From the NCBI GenBank assembly GCA_018815145.1, contig JAHIYL010000293.1, positions 1 to 8,951 on the forward strand: DNA of 8,951 nucleotides, written 5' to 3'. Source of the stretch: Nanobdellota archaeon (lineage in GTDB: Archaea > Nanobdellota > Nanobdellia > Woesearchaeales > GW2011-AR15). Position 1 is the first letter of the stretch. Every line of letters begins with the position of its first letter. Of the stretch, positions 1 through 6,119 are shown one piece after another. Below the pieces are notes generated by a model. That model worked only from the letters and a program-made list of their open reading frames with translations, was not told where the DNA came from and ran no database searches. A program made the position numbers and the translations under genes.

Positions 1-541
1 GTTCTCTATCAGTAATTATTCTATGAATAAAATTGTCTGTAAGCTCATTAAATATGTATACAAGAATCCTATTATTTATTCTTGCTTCAAGATTATCTCT
101 CAGGGATAATTTGTTAATTTTAATACCTATCTCACTTTGATTAAAATTATTTTTAAGGGAATTTGACATTAGTCCATTTTTATTAGTTGTCAAATAGAGT
201 TTCCAAGAATTATTTGGGATTCCCAGGTTTTTTTGACAAATACTAATGCACATATTAAACAATGTTGTGTTGCAGTTTGAGAATGCAAATGTATTTTTTG
301 ATTTTGTTCCTTCAGCAAAATAAAATCCAATAAACCATGCTAATTCTTTACTCAATTTTATGACTTTTTTAATAGTAATTTTTGAAGTTTTATAGTAATA
401 TAAAGTAATCAAATCACCATTAAAAGAATACTCAGTATTGTCGTGATTAATATAGTCAATGACATTAAAAGTACAAGTATTCATTTCTTCAATTTTTTCA
501 TTGATGGTTAAGTATTTTAATTTTATCATTTTTGAATTCAT
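1..541 (-). CDS. LAGLIDADG homing endonuclease-like protein, C-terminus beyond window
   Basis: The minus-strand frame is open for 180 codons from ATG at 541 to the left edge with no stop, so the gene is partial. It starts MNSKMIKLKY; a second in-frame ATG lies at 529. Residues 67-78 read LAWFIGFYFAEG, a good match to the LAGLIDADG helix (hydrophobic, G, hydrophobic, A-E/D-G), followed by TKSKNTFAFSN, like the strand after the catalytic acid in this family. Glu77 would be the metal-binding acid. The following stretch (about 92-110) resembles the usual segment before a GI/GIP turn. A second LAGLIDADG motif, if present, would lie outside the window. Such proteins are site-specific DNA endonucleases, or maturases or regulators derived from them. 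No intein splice motifs or intron boundary can be seen. The gene is very AT-rich, consistent with a mobile gene. Confidence is good for the domain, low for activity. Confidence 0.72.
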   Translation of the reverse strand, partial: MNSKMIKLKYLTINEKIEEMNTCTFNVIDYINHDNTEYSFNGDLITLYYYKTSKITIKKVIKLSKELAWFIGFYFAEGTKSKNTFAFSNCNTTLFNMCISICQKNLGIPNNSWKLYLTTNKNGLMSNSLKNNFNQSEIGIKINKLSLRDNLEARINNRILVYIFNELTDNFIHRIITDRE

Positions 542-570
542 ACCAAATCACGAGTACTTCAAATTGAGAC

Positions 571-578
571 TTATTAAA
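571..578 (-). promoter_or_regulatory. Possible TATA box for the LAGLIDADG gene
   Basis: The minus strand reads TTTAATAA here, 30-37 nt before the ATG at 541. An archaeal start about 25 nt downstream of the box would leave a leader of only a few bases. The surroundings are very AT-rich, so a chance match is possible. Confidence 0.3.
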
Positions 579-615
579 TGATTTTTAATGCCAAATGAAA
601 ATCATAATTTATTAG

Positions 616-726
616 TTAATAATCTTTAACTGATTTGAGTATTGATGGAAAGTAAAAATTTAAGTAATCTACAGGGCAGTCCATAGAGAGAAAATTATGG
701 AATATCAGTGCTTTTCTCTTGCTCAT
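616..726 (-). CDS. Small 36-aa ORF with strong Shine-Dalgarno, unknown function
   Basis: The frame runs from ATG at 726 to TAA at 616-618 and encodes 36 residues starting MSKRKALIFHNFLSM and ending LKSVKDY. It was chosen because of its upstream signals: GGGGGTGG (minus strand, 731-738) ends 4 nt before the ATG, one of the two clearest Shine-Dalgarno matches in the window, and an AT-rich TATA-like stretch lies about 25-35 nt further up. The opening basic residues followed by a hydrophobic strand (KALIFHNF) resemble the first beta strand of a Rossmann-like domain, as at the N-terminus of glycosyltransferases or B12-binding radical SAM proteins. It may therefore be a truncated remnant rather than a true small protein. 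No family is recognised. Confidence 0.35.
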   Translation of the reverse strand: MSKRKALIFHNFLSMDCPVDYLNFYFPSILKSVKDY

Positions 727-730
727 GATT

Positions 731-738
731 CCACCCCC
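731..738 (-). promoter_or_regulatory. Ribosome binding site of the 36-aa ORF
   Basis: The minus strand reads GGGGGTGG, complementary in its GGTG core to the archaeal 16S 3' end, with 4 nt between it and the ATG at 726. It stands out because the flanking DNA is very AT-rich. Confidence 0.4.
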
Positions 739-852
739 GATTAATAACAATACAAAATATATCAGAATATATTAATTTAATGGTTTGGGAATTTGAAAAG
801 AAAAAGATGATGCGTAAAAATTGCTAAAATAAATGTGAAATAGTGTATTAAT

Positions 853-1356
853 CTACGTTGTAAGATTCACAGTTACTACTTTTGAACCAGCATCCATACT
901 AATATTTCCTAGTCTTTGAGTTGGAATATAATGTTGCACTGGTTCTGACAGAGGTTTAAAACCTCTATAACCTTTTAAGAATCTATCTACAATATATCCA
1001 TTTAGGTTATATTTAAATGTGCGTGTCCTCTCGCCATTATGATACGGTTTATATGCGAATGAAACCTCAACACTTTTTGAATCTGGCCCTGACTCATTAA
1101 CGTTGTCAATCAACCAGTCAAATGGAATAATTGTTGCATCAAAAGGTTCAAATTGCTTAATTGTTTCTTCAGTTGGTTCTTTTTTTCTTCCTTTATAGTT
1201 CACTTTGATACTGATATCCAAATCATTCTTTATTACTTGGAGTGGAACACCAAGATTTTGTGCATCTGTTTTGGAGTAATTTATTTTATAGGAAAAATTC
1301 GGCACAAAAGGTGAAGTCTCAGCTTCTATCTTAAATGGAAAATTATCTGAACCCAT
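853..1356 (-). CDS. Hypothetical protein, 167 aa, no recognised family
   Basis: The frame opens with ATG at 1356 (MGSDNFPFKIEAETSPF) and stops at 853. An in-frame TGA lies only a few codons upstream, so this is the first possible start. The protein has no signal peptide or membrane segment and no cysteines. Alternating polar and hydrophobic residues (for example VSFAYKPYHNGERTRTFKYN, about 99-118) suggest a mostly beta-stranded soluble fold. A basic patch (KGRKK) lies near residue 55. No catalytic motif is recognised. There is no clear Shine-Dalgarno or TATA box directly upstream; instead the start abuts the structured block at 1365-1633. That block could be its leader if transcription begins at the TATA box near 1668. 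The downstream AT-rich region and LAGLIDADG gene suggest an accessory or mobile context. It may be a viral or plasmid-type orphan gene, but nothing proves that. Confidence 0.6.
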   Translation of the reverse strand: MGSDNFPFKIEAETSPFVPNFSYKINYSKTDAQNLGVPLQVIKNDLDISIKVNYKGRKKEPTEETIKQFEPFDATIIPFDWLIDNVNESGPDSKSVEVSFAYKPYHNGERTRTFKYNLNGYIVDRFLKGYRGFKPLSEPVQHYIPTQRLGNISMDAGSKVVTVNLTT

Positions 1357-1377
1357 AAATTTATGCTCGTGTCATGA

Positions 1378-1405
1378 ATACTGCGTGGTCTAAAAGACCC
1401 GCAGA
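1378..1405 (+). repeat. Hairpin repeat copy 1 in the structured block
   Basis: ATACTGCGT followed by a stem GGUC/GACC with loop UAAAA, closed by CUGCG/CGCAG with a bulged U at 1386. It shares its outer sequence and shape with the copy at 1567-1594, while the apical stem differs with pairing kept. Confidence 0.5.
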
Positions 1406-1566
1406 TGAAATGGCACAGAAAAACCGAAAAGTTTTTCTCAAAAGAATAATAATTTCTATGTAGGGTTATGCTTAGATAAAGCAAGTAAGCGGACCAAAAT
1501 CGACGAGCCACCATTTGGACACTATTCGTATAGCGTTAATGGTCATAAGGTAACCTGCCGAGCAAG

Positions 1567-1594
1567 ATACTGCGTATTCCTAAAGAATCGCAGA
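1567..1594 (+). repeat. Hairpin repeat copy 2 in the structured block
   Basis: ATACTGCGT followed by a stem AUUC/GAAU with loop CUAAA, closed by CUGCG/CGCAG with a bulged U at 1575. It lies 189 nt downstream of copy 1. The base pairs of the apical stem differ from copy 1 in a compensatory way. Confidence 0.5.
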
Positions 1595-1663
1595 GTGGCG
1601 AAGGCGGAAGGGGATTATAAGGGGCATCCCCTTATTTCATTACTACATAAAAGTAGTTACTAC

Positions 1664-1678
1664 TATATAAATCTTTCT
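1664..1678 (-). promoter_or_regulatory. Archaeal TATA box with purine-rich BRE, minus strand
   Basis: The minus strand reads AGAAAGATTTATATA, a purine-rich element directly before TTTATAT (1665-1671). An archaeal start about 25 nt downstream would fall near 1643, just before the structured block. It lies immediately beyond the terminator of the surface-protein operon, where a new minus-strand transcript would be expected to start. It could drive the RNA, the 167-aa gene with a leader of about 285 nt, or both. Confidence 0.45.
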
Positions 1679-1707
1679 AAATCTATTTAAAAATAAAGAA
1701 ATTATGG

Positions 1708-1728
1708 AAAAAAAATAGAAATAAAAAA
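1708..1728 (-). terminator. Oligo-T terminator of the surface-protein operon
   Basis: Just past the stop at 1730 the minus strand carries T6 (1723-1728) and T8 (1708-1715). Archaeal transcription commonly ends at such T tracts without a hairpin. Confidence 0.55.
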
Positions 1729-1729
1729 T

Positions 1730-2653
1730 CTATCCCAGGCTTGCAGAGAACAGCAATTTTCCATTGCAGACGCCGCCAACACCAGATGGGATCTTCAGCT
1801 TCCAATAGGTTGAATTTGACATGAAATCATCTTCTGTTGTCTGTTTCACCATGCTGAGGTCTGGAATCAATGTGCTTGTTGATTGCAACTCATACATCTC
1901 AGTAGTCCACAATTGGCCTGAAGTAGTATTGTATTTCATCTGAGCTATGTCAATATCGCCATAGGTGCAGTTCATGGCATATCCATCTCCTTCAGATGCA
2001 CCCCATCCATGGACACTTATTGCAAGGGGCACATTACCTGCATTTGTGACATTGGCAACCTTGTCGCCGGATGTGTCTCCTACAGCAAGCTCTCCAAAAT
2101 CCAGGATGTTTGTGCCCGGAATGTATAGTGCAGTCAATGGATTCATTATTATTGCATTTGATCTGTTGTTGGTTGTTGCTCCGGGTGTATCATACACAGA
2201 TGCATTTACATACCATGTCCCATTATTTGCAAAATATATCACATCAAAGGTGCATGTATAATTCATGGAAAAATCCGTAGGAGTTATCTCTGTGCATGTA
2301 CTGTTGGTATAATGCGTATTCTTGTTGTCAGCAGCATCAGCATTGACTGTATTGAAATAGAGGGTAGCATTCACCTTCAAAGTATTGTTGTCATAGTCAT
2401 AGACTGAGATATTGCAGTTCACAGTCTTGTTGCCGTATGCTTCCAGATCAACCGGAGAATCGCATTCCAGCAGCCTGATCTCCGGAGCTGAATTGCTTAT
2501 GTTCACAGTGGTATTCAGTGTCTGGTTCTGACTGGCTCCAAGAGCTGCGTATGACAGGTCAACACCTATCAGCACAAAGACCCAAAGACCAAAAAGCCCT
2601 ATCAAAAATACCAGTACAATAAACATATTTAATCTGCTTGTTCTGATTTTCAT
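1730..2653 (-). CDS. Secreted/membrane-anchored surface protein rich in N-glycosylation sequons
   Basis: This 307-residue protein starts MKIRTSRLNM and has one strong hydrophobic segment at about 10-31, acting as an N-terminal anchor or an uncleaved signal. The rest is predicted extracellular. It contains 16 N-X-S/T sequons, from residue 43 to the C-terminus, fitting a heavily N-glycosylated archaeal envelope protein. Six cysteines (64, 80, 120, 134, 229, 296) could form three disulfides. About residues 57-155 look like an Ig-like beta domain (APEI start, YFANNGTWYVNASVYD near the end). Residues 178-307 form a second beta domain (ILDFGELAVGD, then the terminal GGVCNGKLLFSASLG) typical of archaeal surface proteins. 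The start is set by GGGAGGGG, 4 nt upstream. The gene lies 31 nt downstream of the 1076-aa surface gene and is probably cotranscribed with it. The function is probably structural or adhesive; no enzymatic motif is seen. Confidence 0.8.
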   Translation of the reverse strand: MKIRTSRLNMFIVLVFLIGLFGLWVFVLIGVDLSYAALGASQNQTLNTTVNISNSAPEIRLLECDSPVDLEAYGNKTVNCNISVYDYDNNTLKVNATLYFNTVNADAADNKNTHYTNSTCTEITPTDFSMNYTCTFDVIYFANNGTWYVNASVYDTPGATTNNRSNAIIMNPLTALYIPGTNILDFGELAVGDTSGDKVANVTNAGNVPLAISVHGWGASEGDGYAMNCTYGDIDIAQMKYNTTSGQLWTTEMYELQSTSTLIPDLSMVKQTTEDDFMSNSTYWKLKIPSGVGGVCNGKLLFSASLG

Positions 2654-2657
2654 TTTT

Positions 2658-2665
2658 CCCCTCCC
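2658..2665 (-). promoter_or_regulatory. Shine-Dalgarno of the 307-aa surface gene
   Basis: GGGAGGGG on the minus strand lies 4 nt before ATG 2653 in the short gap after the upstream gene's stop. This suggests independent ribosome loading within the operon, and perhaps higher expression of the smaller protein. Confidence 0.55.
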
Positions 2666-2684
2666 AAGGTTATTATAGTATCAA

Positions 2685-5600
2685 TTATTTTTTGTATTTA
2701 CTTAATGTTTCAATCATATCTTCTCTTGATTTAATCTTATGAATATCATTTGCCAGATCAATCAGGCTGAACACATTTCGGATCCAGTCTGAAAAATCAT
2801 TTCTCTCTATTGTAACATGTGAATAAAATATGTCATTGTCCATGGTAGAAAGCATATCAATGAATTCTCCCAGGCTCCGGATGACATCCCCATTTGAAAG
2901 ATAAAAATACTGATCAGGAGAGGTCATGAGACAGTAATCAATATCATCATCTCTTGTGTACATGGTATTACCTGATTCAGGTTCACCCGGCTGGAAATTA
3001 ATAGATTCTTCTCTATGGCTCTTATTAGGAACATTATTCAGGACAGTGTCGGAAATTTTTTGAGGCTCCTCAATTATTGCTGAACCTGATGTCAAAAACT
3101 CATTTGTCTGGACATTCTCTTCTGTTCTTAAAGGCTCAGAGTTTGCAGCAACACTTGGTTTTTCAGCAATCTTTACAGCAATTGAATTTTCTTTAGTCTC
3201 TCCCTCCTTGCTGATTGGTGCAGTCACACTGTTTGCACTTTCTTCTGTCTTTATTTCTGTCTTCACACTATTATTGATGTCTTTAGCTATTGCTCCTTTT
3301 TTCTTCAGCTCAATCTTGAATGGTAGTCTTTCCAGGCCCTTATTATAGAATCCTTTGACATCCACTTCTTTTATATAAACAAGATAATACATCAAAAGAC
3401 CGATCACTATTGCAAGACCTAAAAATATACCCAATGTCTGCATCACACCAAATGGAGATATGTTTGCAATCAGGACTGAAAAACCTGTGACTAAGCTTGT
3501 CTTTGGCAGATATTGGTCATCCGGCCTGAATATGACTATCGTCTTCGTATTCTTAGCGCTCTCAGACAAGTCATCTGTCATGATAAGGTATTTTATTGAA
3601 AATTTATCATAAGTGAGCTCAGGCATGTTCCATCCGATTATTGGGTCTTCTTTGATGATGACATAATCAGGTGTGAAAACATCTACTGATGACAGGTCAG
3701 CTGCTACAGTCTTTGGGATGACTTCAGCTATCTTGATATCTGTGATCTTGTCAGGACTCTCATAATTCACTTCTTTTGAGATGATAACCCTGCTTTGTGT
3801 GTCGCCGCTGAGGTACTCTATTGTAAGTGTCTTGACAATACCTGCAACTTTGATCTCATCAATTATATCATAGTTCTTTTGCCTGTATTTCTTCATGTCT
3901 TTTTCAGAATAGTTCAACCCTCTTGTCACTTCATCAATCACAAGATCAACATCTGATTCTGTCGTGCTCTGCAAAAAATCAGTCCTCTTGTCAACCACCA
4001 GTTTTTGAGGTGTCGTCTTCTGAAGGTTCTGCATCAATGAACGTGTCCTTGATATCAGGTCTTTTAGGTCATTATCTGTATAGGTTGATAGATCAATGTT
4101 CCTGAACTGGTTCTTAATCTTAGCTATCTCTGACTTGGAATCCATGACTTTTTTTATGAGATTCAGATCATCTACAGCAGACTCTTTTGCTTTCTGTTCA
4201 TTGAGATTTGCCTCTGCCCAGTTTATATCGATCTCCAGTTTTTCAACATCCTTCATGGACTTGTTGTACTCTACAAGAGTGGTGTACTTGGGAATATCCT
4301 GTTTTGGCATATGGATTGCTCCTTCTTTTGATGAGGCTGCAGATAGTTCGTCTGACATCTCTCCAAGGTTTCCGGCAAGATCAACAGCAATCACTCTGTA
4401 ATAATAGAGATAGCCATTCTCTACATCATCATCAGTGTATTCAGAAAGATATGTCTCATCGTAAAAATCAATCAGGCTCACTCCCGGTTCAATGGATCTG
4501 TATATCCTGAAGCTGTCCTCTTTTTCCCCTTCATAATACCACCTCAATTCAATCTCACCATCTTCATTTGCAGAGATATCAAATGCAGCTGGTTTCGGAG
4601 GCTTCACAGTATCAACAACAAAATCCTTTCCGTTTGTTATCTCTTTTCCGCGGTTTCCGTTCAGGTCATATCCTTCAAAACTGAATACACCGATTCTTGT
4701 ATTGTCTGATCTTTCAATCAGCAGGGTCCCGATATAATGGTCCCCGACTTTTGTCAGAGGGATATCTCTTGCAAAGGTTGTTGAATCTGTGAATGAATAG
4801 CTGAGCTGCGGCGCAGATCGAAGAGGTTTTGAAGGAACCAGCTTGACTTCAATCAGCCCTTCTTTGACCGGAGTCGGATCGCTCAGAGTGATCTTTGCAG
4901 TTGGGCTGATATCAACATTGAGATTGACTTCTTTCTCTGCTGAATTTTCAGCATTATCCCTGCACCTGACAAATATCACATGCTTTCCTTCAGCAAGGTC
5001 AGAGATATATGCAGTGAAAATCCTGGGCGAAGTGCTCTCAAATTCACTCATGTCCTCAAAATCATCATCCTCACCTTCACTAAATCTGCATTCTGCATCC
5101 TCGCTTGTTGAGATATTGATGTATGTATAGTCTTCATTGATATTGACTATCGATCTGACTGTTATCTCAGGAGCAATCGCATCTACGATGAATCTGCTCT
5201 CAACAGAATAGCTCATGATGTTATTGAAAAAATCCTTGCACCTTGAATAGACAACATGCTCTCCATCAGACATCGGTGAAGCAAATGTATAATTATGATC
5301 TTTTTCAGTGCCGTAGAACACAAAATCCATGTCAGCATATGACTCATCATTATCCAGGCTGCCTTTACAGAGCGAATTCTTATTTGTGGTCACTATGATA
5401 GTCGGTGTATTATCATTTATTATCGGGACCTCTTGGTTTGTTGATACTGTCCCCTCTCCCTCGACAACACTGGAATTTGCATTGATGGGTGCATTTGAAA
5501 ATACAGTCAGTATGGTTACAGCCTCATCAATAGAGCTTGCAGTGTAGCCATTTGCAGAAGTATAATTGACATATGCGGAATATACACCTTCGACCGGGCT

Positions 5601-5915
5601 AGCGCATTGGACAACCCAGGAAGGATTGATGGAACTTTGGGACAGACCCGGAATATCACCAAGACTGATTGATTGGCTCGTCACAAAATAAAGGCCGGAA
5701 TTTCCTGTGATATGCAAGTTTGCAGTTACACCTGTCAACTGTACTGTCTCTTTGTTCACAATTACTGCAGCAGTTATTGTTGCATACTGGACATTGTCAG
5801 CACACAGGTCAATTCGGACCGGCTGCATACTCAGTGTCTGAAGTGAACCAAGAGCCAATGCTGTCTGGACTAAGAGGATGAATGCAATGATTGGTATTAT
5901 TGTCCTGTTTTTCAT
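2685..5915 (-). CDS. Large single-span surface protein with FN3 domain and cytoplasmic DUF5752-like tail
   Basis: This 1076-residue protein has a signal peptide (1-22, ending ALA), then extracellular beta domains. Residues about 176-250 and 262-338 are two diverged copies of one Ig-like repeat, each with a cysteine pair (183/226, 276/318) and the pattern DM..F then G.H......C.D. A fibronectin type III domain spans about 437-526 (LRWYYEGEKEDSFRIYRS, YYYRVIAVDLAGN). A charged, probably coiled-coil region follows (about 545-680). A membrane-proximal beta domain covers about 690-795 (EVIPKTVAA, VIIKEDPIIGW), a type seen in archaeal surface proteins. One transmembrane helix lies at about 823-848, followed by basic residues. 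A low-complexity linker (about 870-990) leads to a compact C-terminal domain (about 1001-1070) with HVTIERNDFSDWIRNVF, resembling DUF5752. Its start overlaps the RHH stop in ATGA. It is possibly an adhesin or envelope sensor; the ligand is unknown. Confidence 0.85.
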   Translation of the reverse strand: MKNRTIIPIIAFILLVQTALALGSLQTLSMQPVRIDLCADNVQYATITAAVIVNKETVQLTGVTANLHITGNSGLYFVTSQSISLGDIPGLSQSSINPSWVVQCASPVEGVYSAYVNYTSANGYTASSIDEAVTILTVFSNAPINANSSVVEGEGTVSTNQEVPIINDNTPTIIVTTNKNSLCKGSLDNDESYADMDFVFYGTEKDHNYTFASPMSDGEHVVYSRCKDFFNNIMSYSVESRFIVDAIAPEITVRSIVNINEDYTYINISTSEDAECRFSEGEDDDFEDMSEFESTSPRIFTAYISDLAEGKHVIFVRCRDNAENSAEKEVNLNVDISPTAKITLSDPTPVKEGLIEVKLVPSKPLRSAPQLSYSFTDSTTFARDIPLTKVGDHYIGTLLIERSDNTRIGVFSFEGYDLNGNRGKEITNGKDFVVDTVKPPKPAAFDISANEDGEIELRWYYEGEKEDSFRIYRSIEPGVSLIDFYDETYLSEYTDDDVENGYLYYYRVIAVDLAGNLGEMSDELSAASSKEGAIHMPKQDIPKYTTLVEYNKSMKDVEKLEIDINWAEANLNEQKAKESAVDDLNLIKKVMDSKSEIAKIKNQFRNIDLSTYTDNDLKDLISRTRSLMQNLQKTTPQKLVVDKRTDFLQSTTESDVDLVIDEVTRGLNYSEKDMKKYRQKNYDIIDEIKVAGIVKTLTIEYLSGDTQSRVIISKEVNYESPDKITDIKIAEVIPKTVAADLSSVDVFTPDYVIIKEDPIIGWNMPELTYDKFSIKYLIMTDDLSESAKNTKTIVIFRPDDQYLPKTSLVTGFSVLIANISPFGVMQTLGIFLGLAIVIGLLMYYLVYIKEVDVKGFYNKGLERLPFKIELKKKGAIAKDINNSVKTEIKTEESANSVTAPISKEGETKENSIAVKIAEKPSVAANSEPLRTEENVQTNEFLTSGSAIIEEPQKISDTVLNNVPNKSHREESINFQPGEPESGNTMYTRDDDIDYCLMTSPDQYFYLSNGDVIRSLGEFIDMLSTMDNDIFYSHVTIERNDFSDWIRNVFSLIDLANDIHKIKSREDMIETLSKYKK

Positions 5916-6076
5916 TTTGTCATCTTGTCCAGTATATGCTTATTTTTCTCGATAGCATCCTCAATAGCCTTTTCAATGAATTCATTAAGGGTTATATTAG
6001 AAAGAACAGAGATCACTTTGGCTTTTATGTGAGTGTCCTCATTGAGGCTGATGTTAACCCGTTTTTTCCCGGCCAT
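5912..6076 (-). CDS. Ribbon-helix-helix (CopG/Arc-type) DNA-binding protein, 54 aa
   Basis: The frame runs from ATG at 6076 to TGA at 5912-5914 and encodes MAGKKRVNISLNEDTHIKAK and onward to DKMTK. The pattern is that of an RHH dimer: a basic beta strand (KKRVNISL, 4-11), helix 1 (EDTHIKAKVISVL, 13-25), a short turn (SNIT), and helix 2 (LNEFIEKAIEDAIEKN, 30-45). RHH proteins bind operators as dimers and often repress their own promoter, or act as antitoxins. No toxin gene is next to it. Instead its stop overlaps the start of the 1076-aa surface gene by 4 nt (ATGA), so translation is probably coupled. AGAAGGGA, a few nt before the ATG, is a plausible Shine-Dalgarno. It is most likely a regulator of this operon. 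It may have been missed by length cut-offs. Confidence 0.78.
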   Translation of the reverse strand: MAGKKRVNISLNEDTHIKAKVISVLSNITLNEFIEKAIEDAIEKNKHILDKMTK

Positions 6077-6090
6077 TGGTTCCCTTCTTG

Positions 6091-6098
6091 TTGTACAA
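6091..6098. promoter_or_regulatory. Palindrome TTGTACAA, possible RHH operator
   Basis: A perfect 8-bp palindrome 15 nt before the RHH start codon. It falls at the transcription start predicted from the TATA-like element at 6112-6119. Its position suits autoregulation by the RHH protein. A palindrome this short occurs by chance, so confidence is low. Confidence 0.22.
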
Positions 6099-6111
6099 AA
6101 AATGTGAATTT

Positions 6112-6119
6112 TTATTAAA
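6112..6119 (-). promoter_or_regulatory. Possible TATA box of the RHH/surface-protein operon
   Basis: The minus strand reads TTTAATAA. A start about 25 nt on (near 6090) would give a leader of about 14 nt containing the AGAAGGGA Shine-Dalgarno. The AT-rich setting weakens the call. Confidence 0.35.

Larger units (their letters stand above)
1365..1633. ncRNA. Candidate structured RNA (or long structured leader), unidentified
   Basis: This block of about 270 nt is clearly richer in G+C than the flanking DNA and has no convincing reading frame. Read on the plus strand it folds into consecutive helices: 1369-1375/1410-1416 enclosing hairpin 1381-1404; 1417-1424/1431-1438; 1464-1467+1470-1474/1486-1495; 1510-1515/1538-1543 with inner 1522-1525/1530-1533 (loop UCGU); 1554-1559/1603-1607 enclosing hairpin 1570-1593; and 1608-1615/1626-1633. 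Several helices abut with no spacer (1416/1417 and 1607/1608). A closing stem 1365-1368/1505-1508 is possible. Strand is ambiguous. U-G pairs at 1372/1413, 1467/1492 and 1518/1537 fold only on the plus strand, against one such case favouring minus (1521/1534). The best promoter, however, points to the minus strand. It was compared from memory with RNase P, SRP, tRNA, group I/II intron and cobalamin-riboswitch cores; none fits. Confidence 0.5.

Noticed and set aside
1326..1514. 62-codon minus-strand frame across the structured block
   Set aside because: Biased residue content, no ribosome binding site, and overlap with both the helices and the start of the 167-aa gene; it is a chance frame.
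1462..1560. Resemblance to a cobalamin riboswitch (AAGCGGACC, GAGCCACC, ACCTGCC)
   Set aside because: The pieces lack the conserved B12-box order and spacing, and no B12-related gene follows.
1594..1607. AGTGGCGAAGGCGG resembles a bacterial 16S rRNA segment
   Set aside because: The flanking sequence does not match 16S; the likeness covers only about 14 nt.
1365..1633. RNase P RNA, SRP RNA, tRNA or group I/II intron identity for the structured block
   Set aside because: The GAGGAAAGUCC-type P4 strand, SRP helix-8 core, tRNA T-loop and intron core motifs were looked for by eye and not found.
4096..4510. Plus-strand frames of about 100 codons under the large surface gene
   Set aside because: They are antisense shadows of a continuous 1076-codon gene with recognisable domains.
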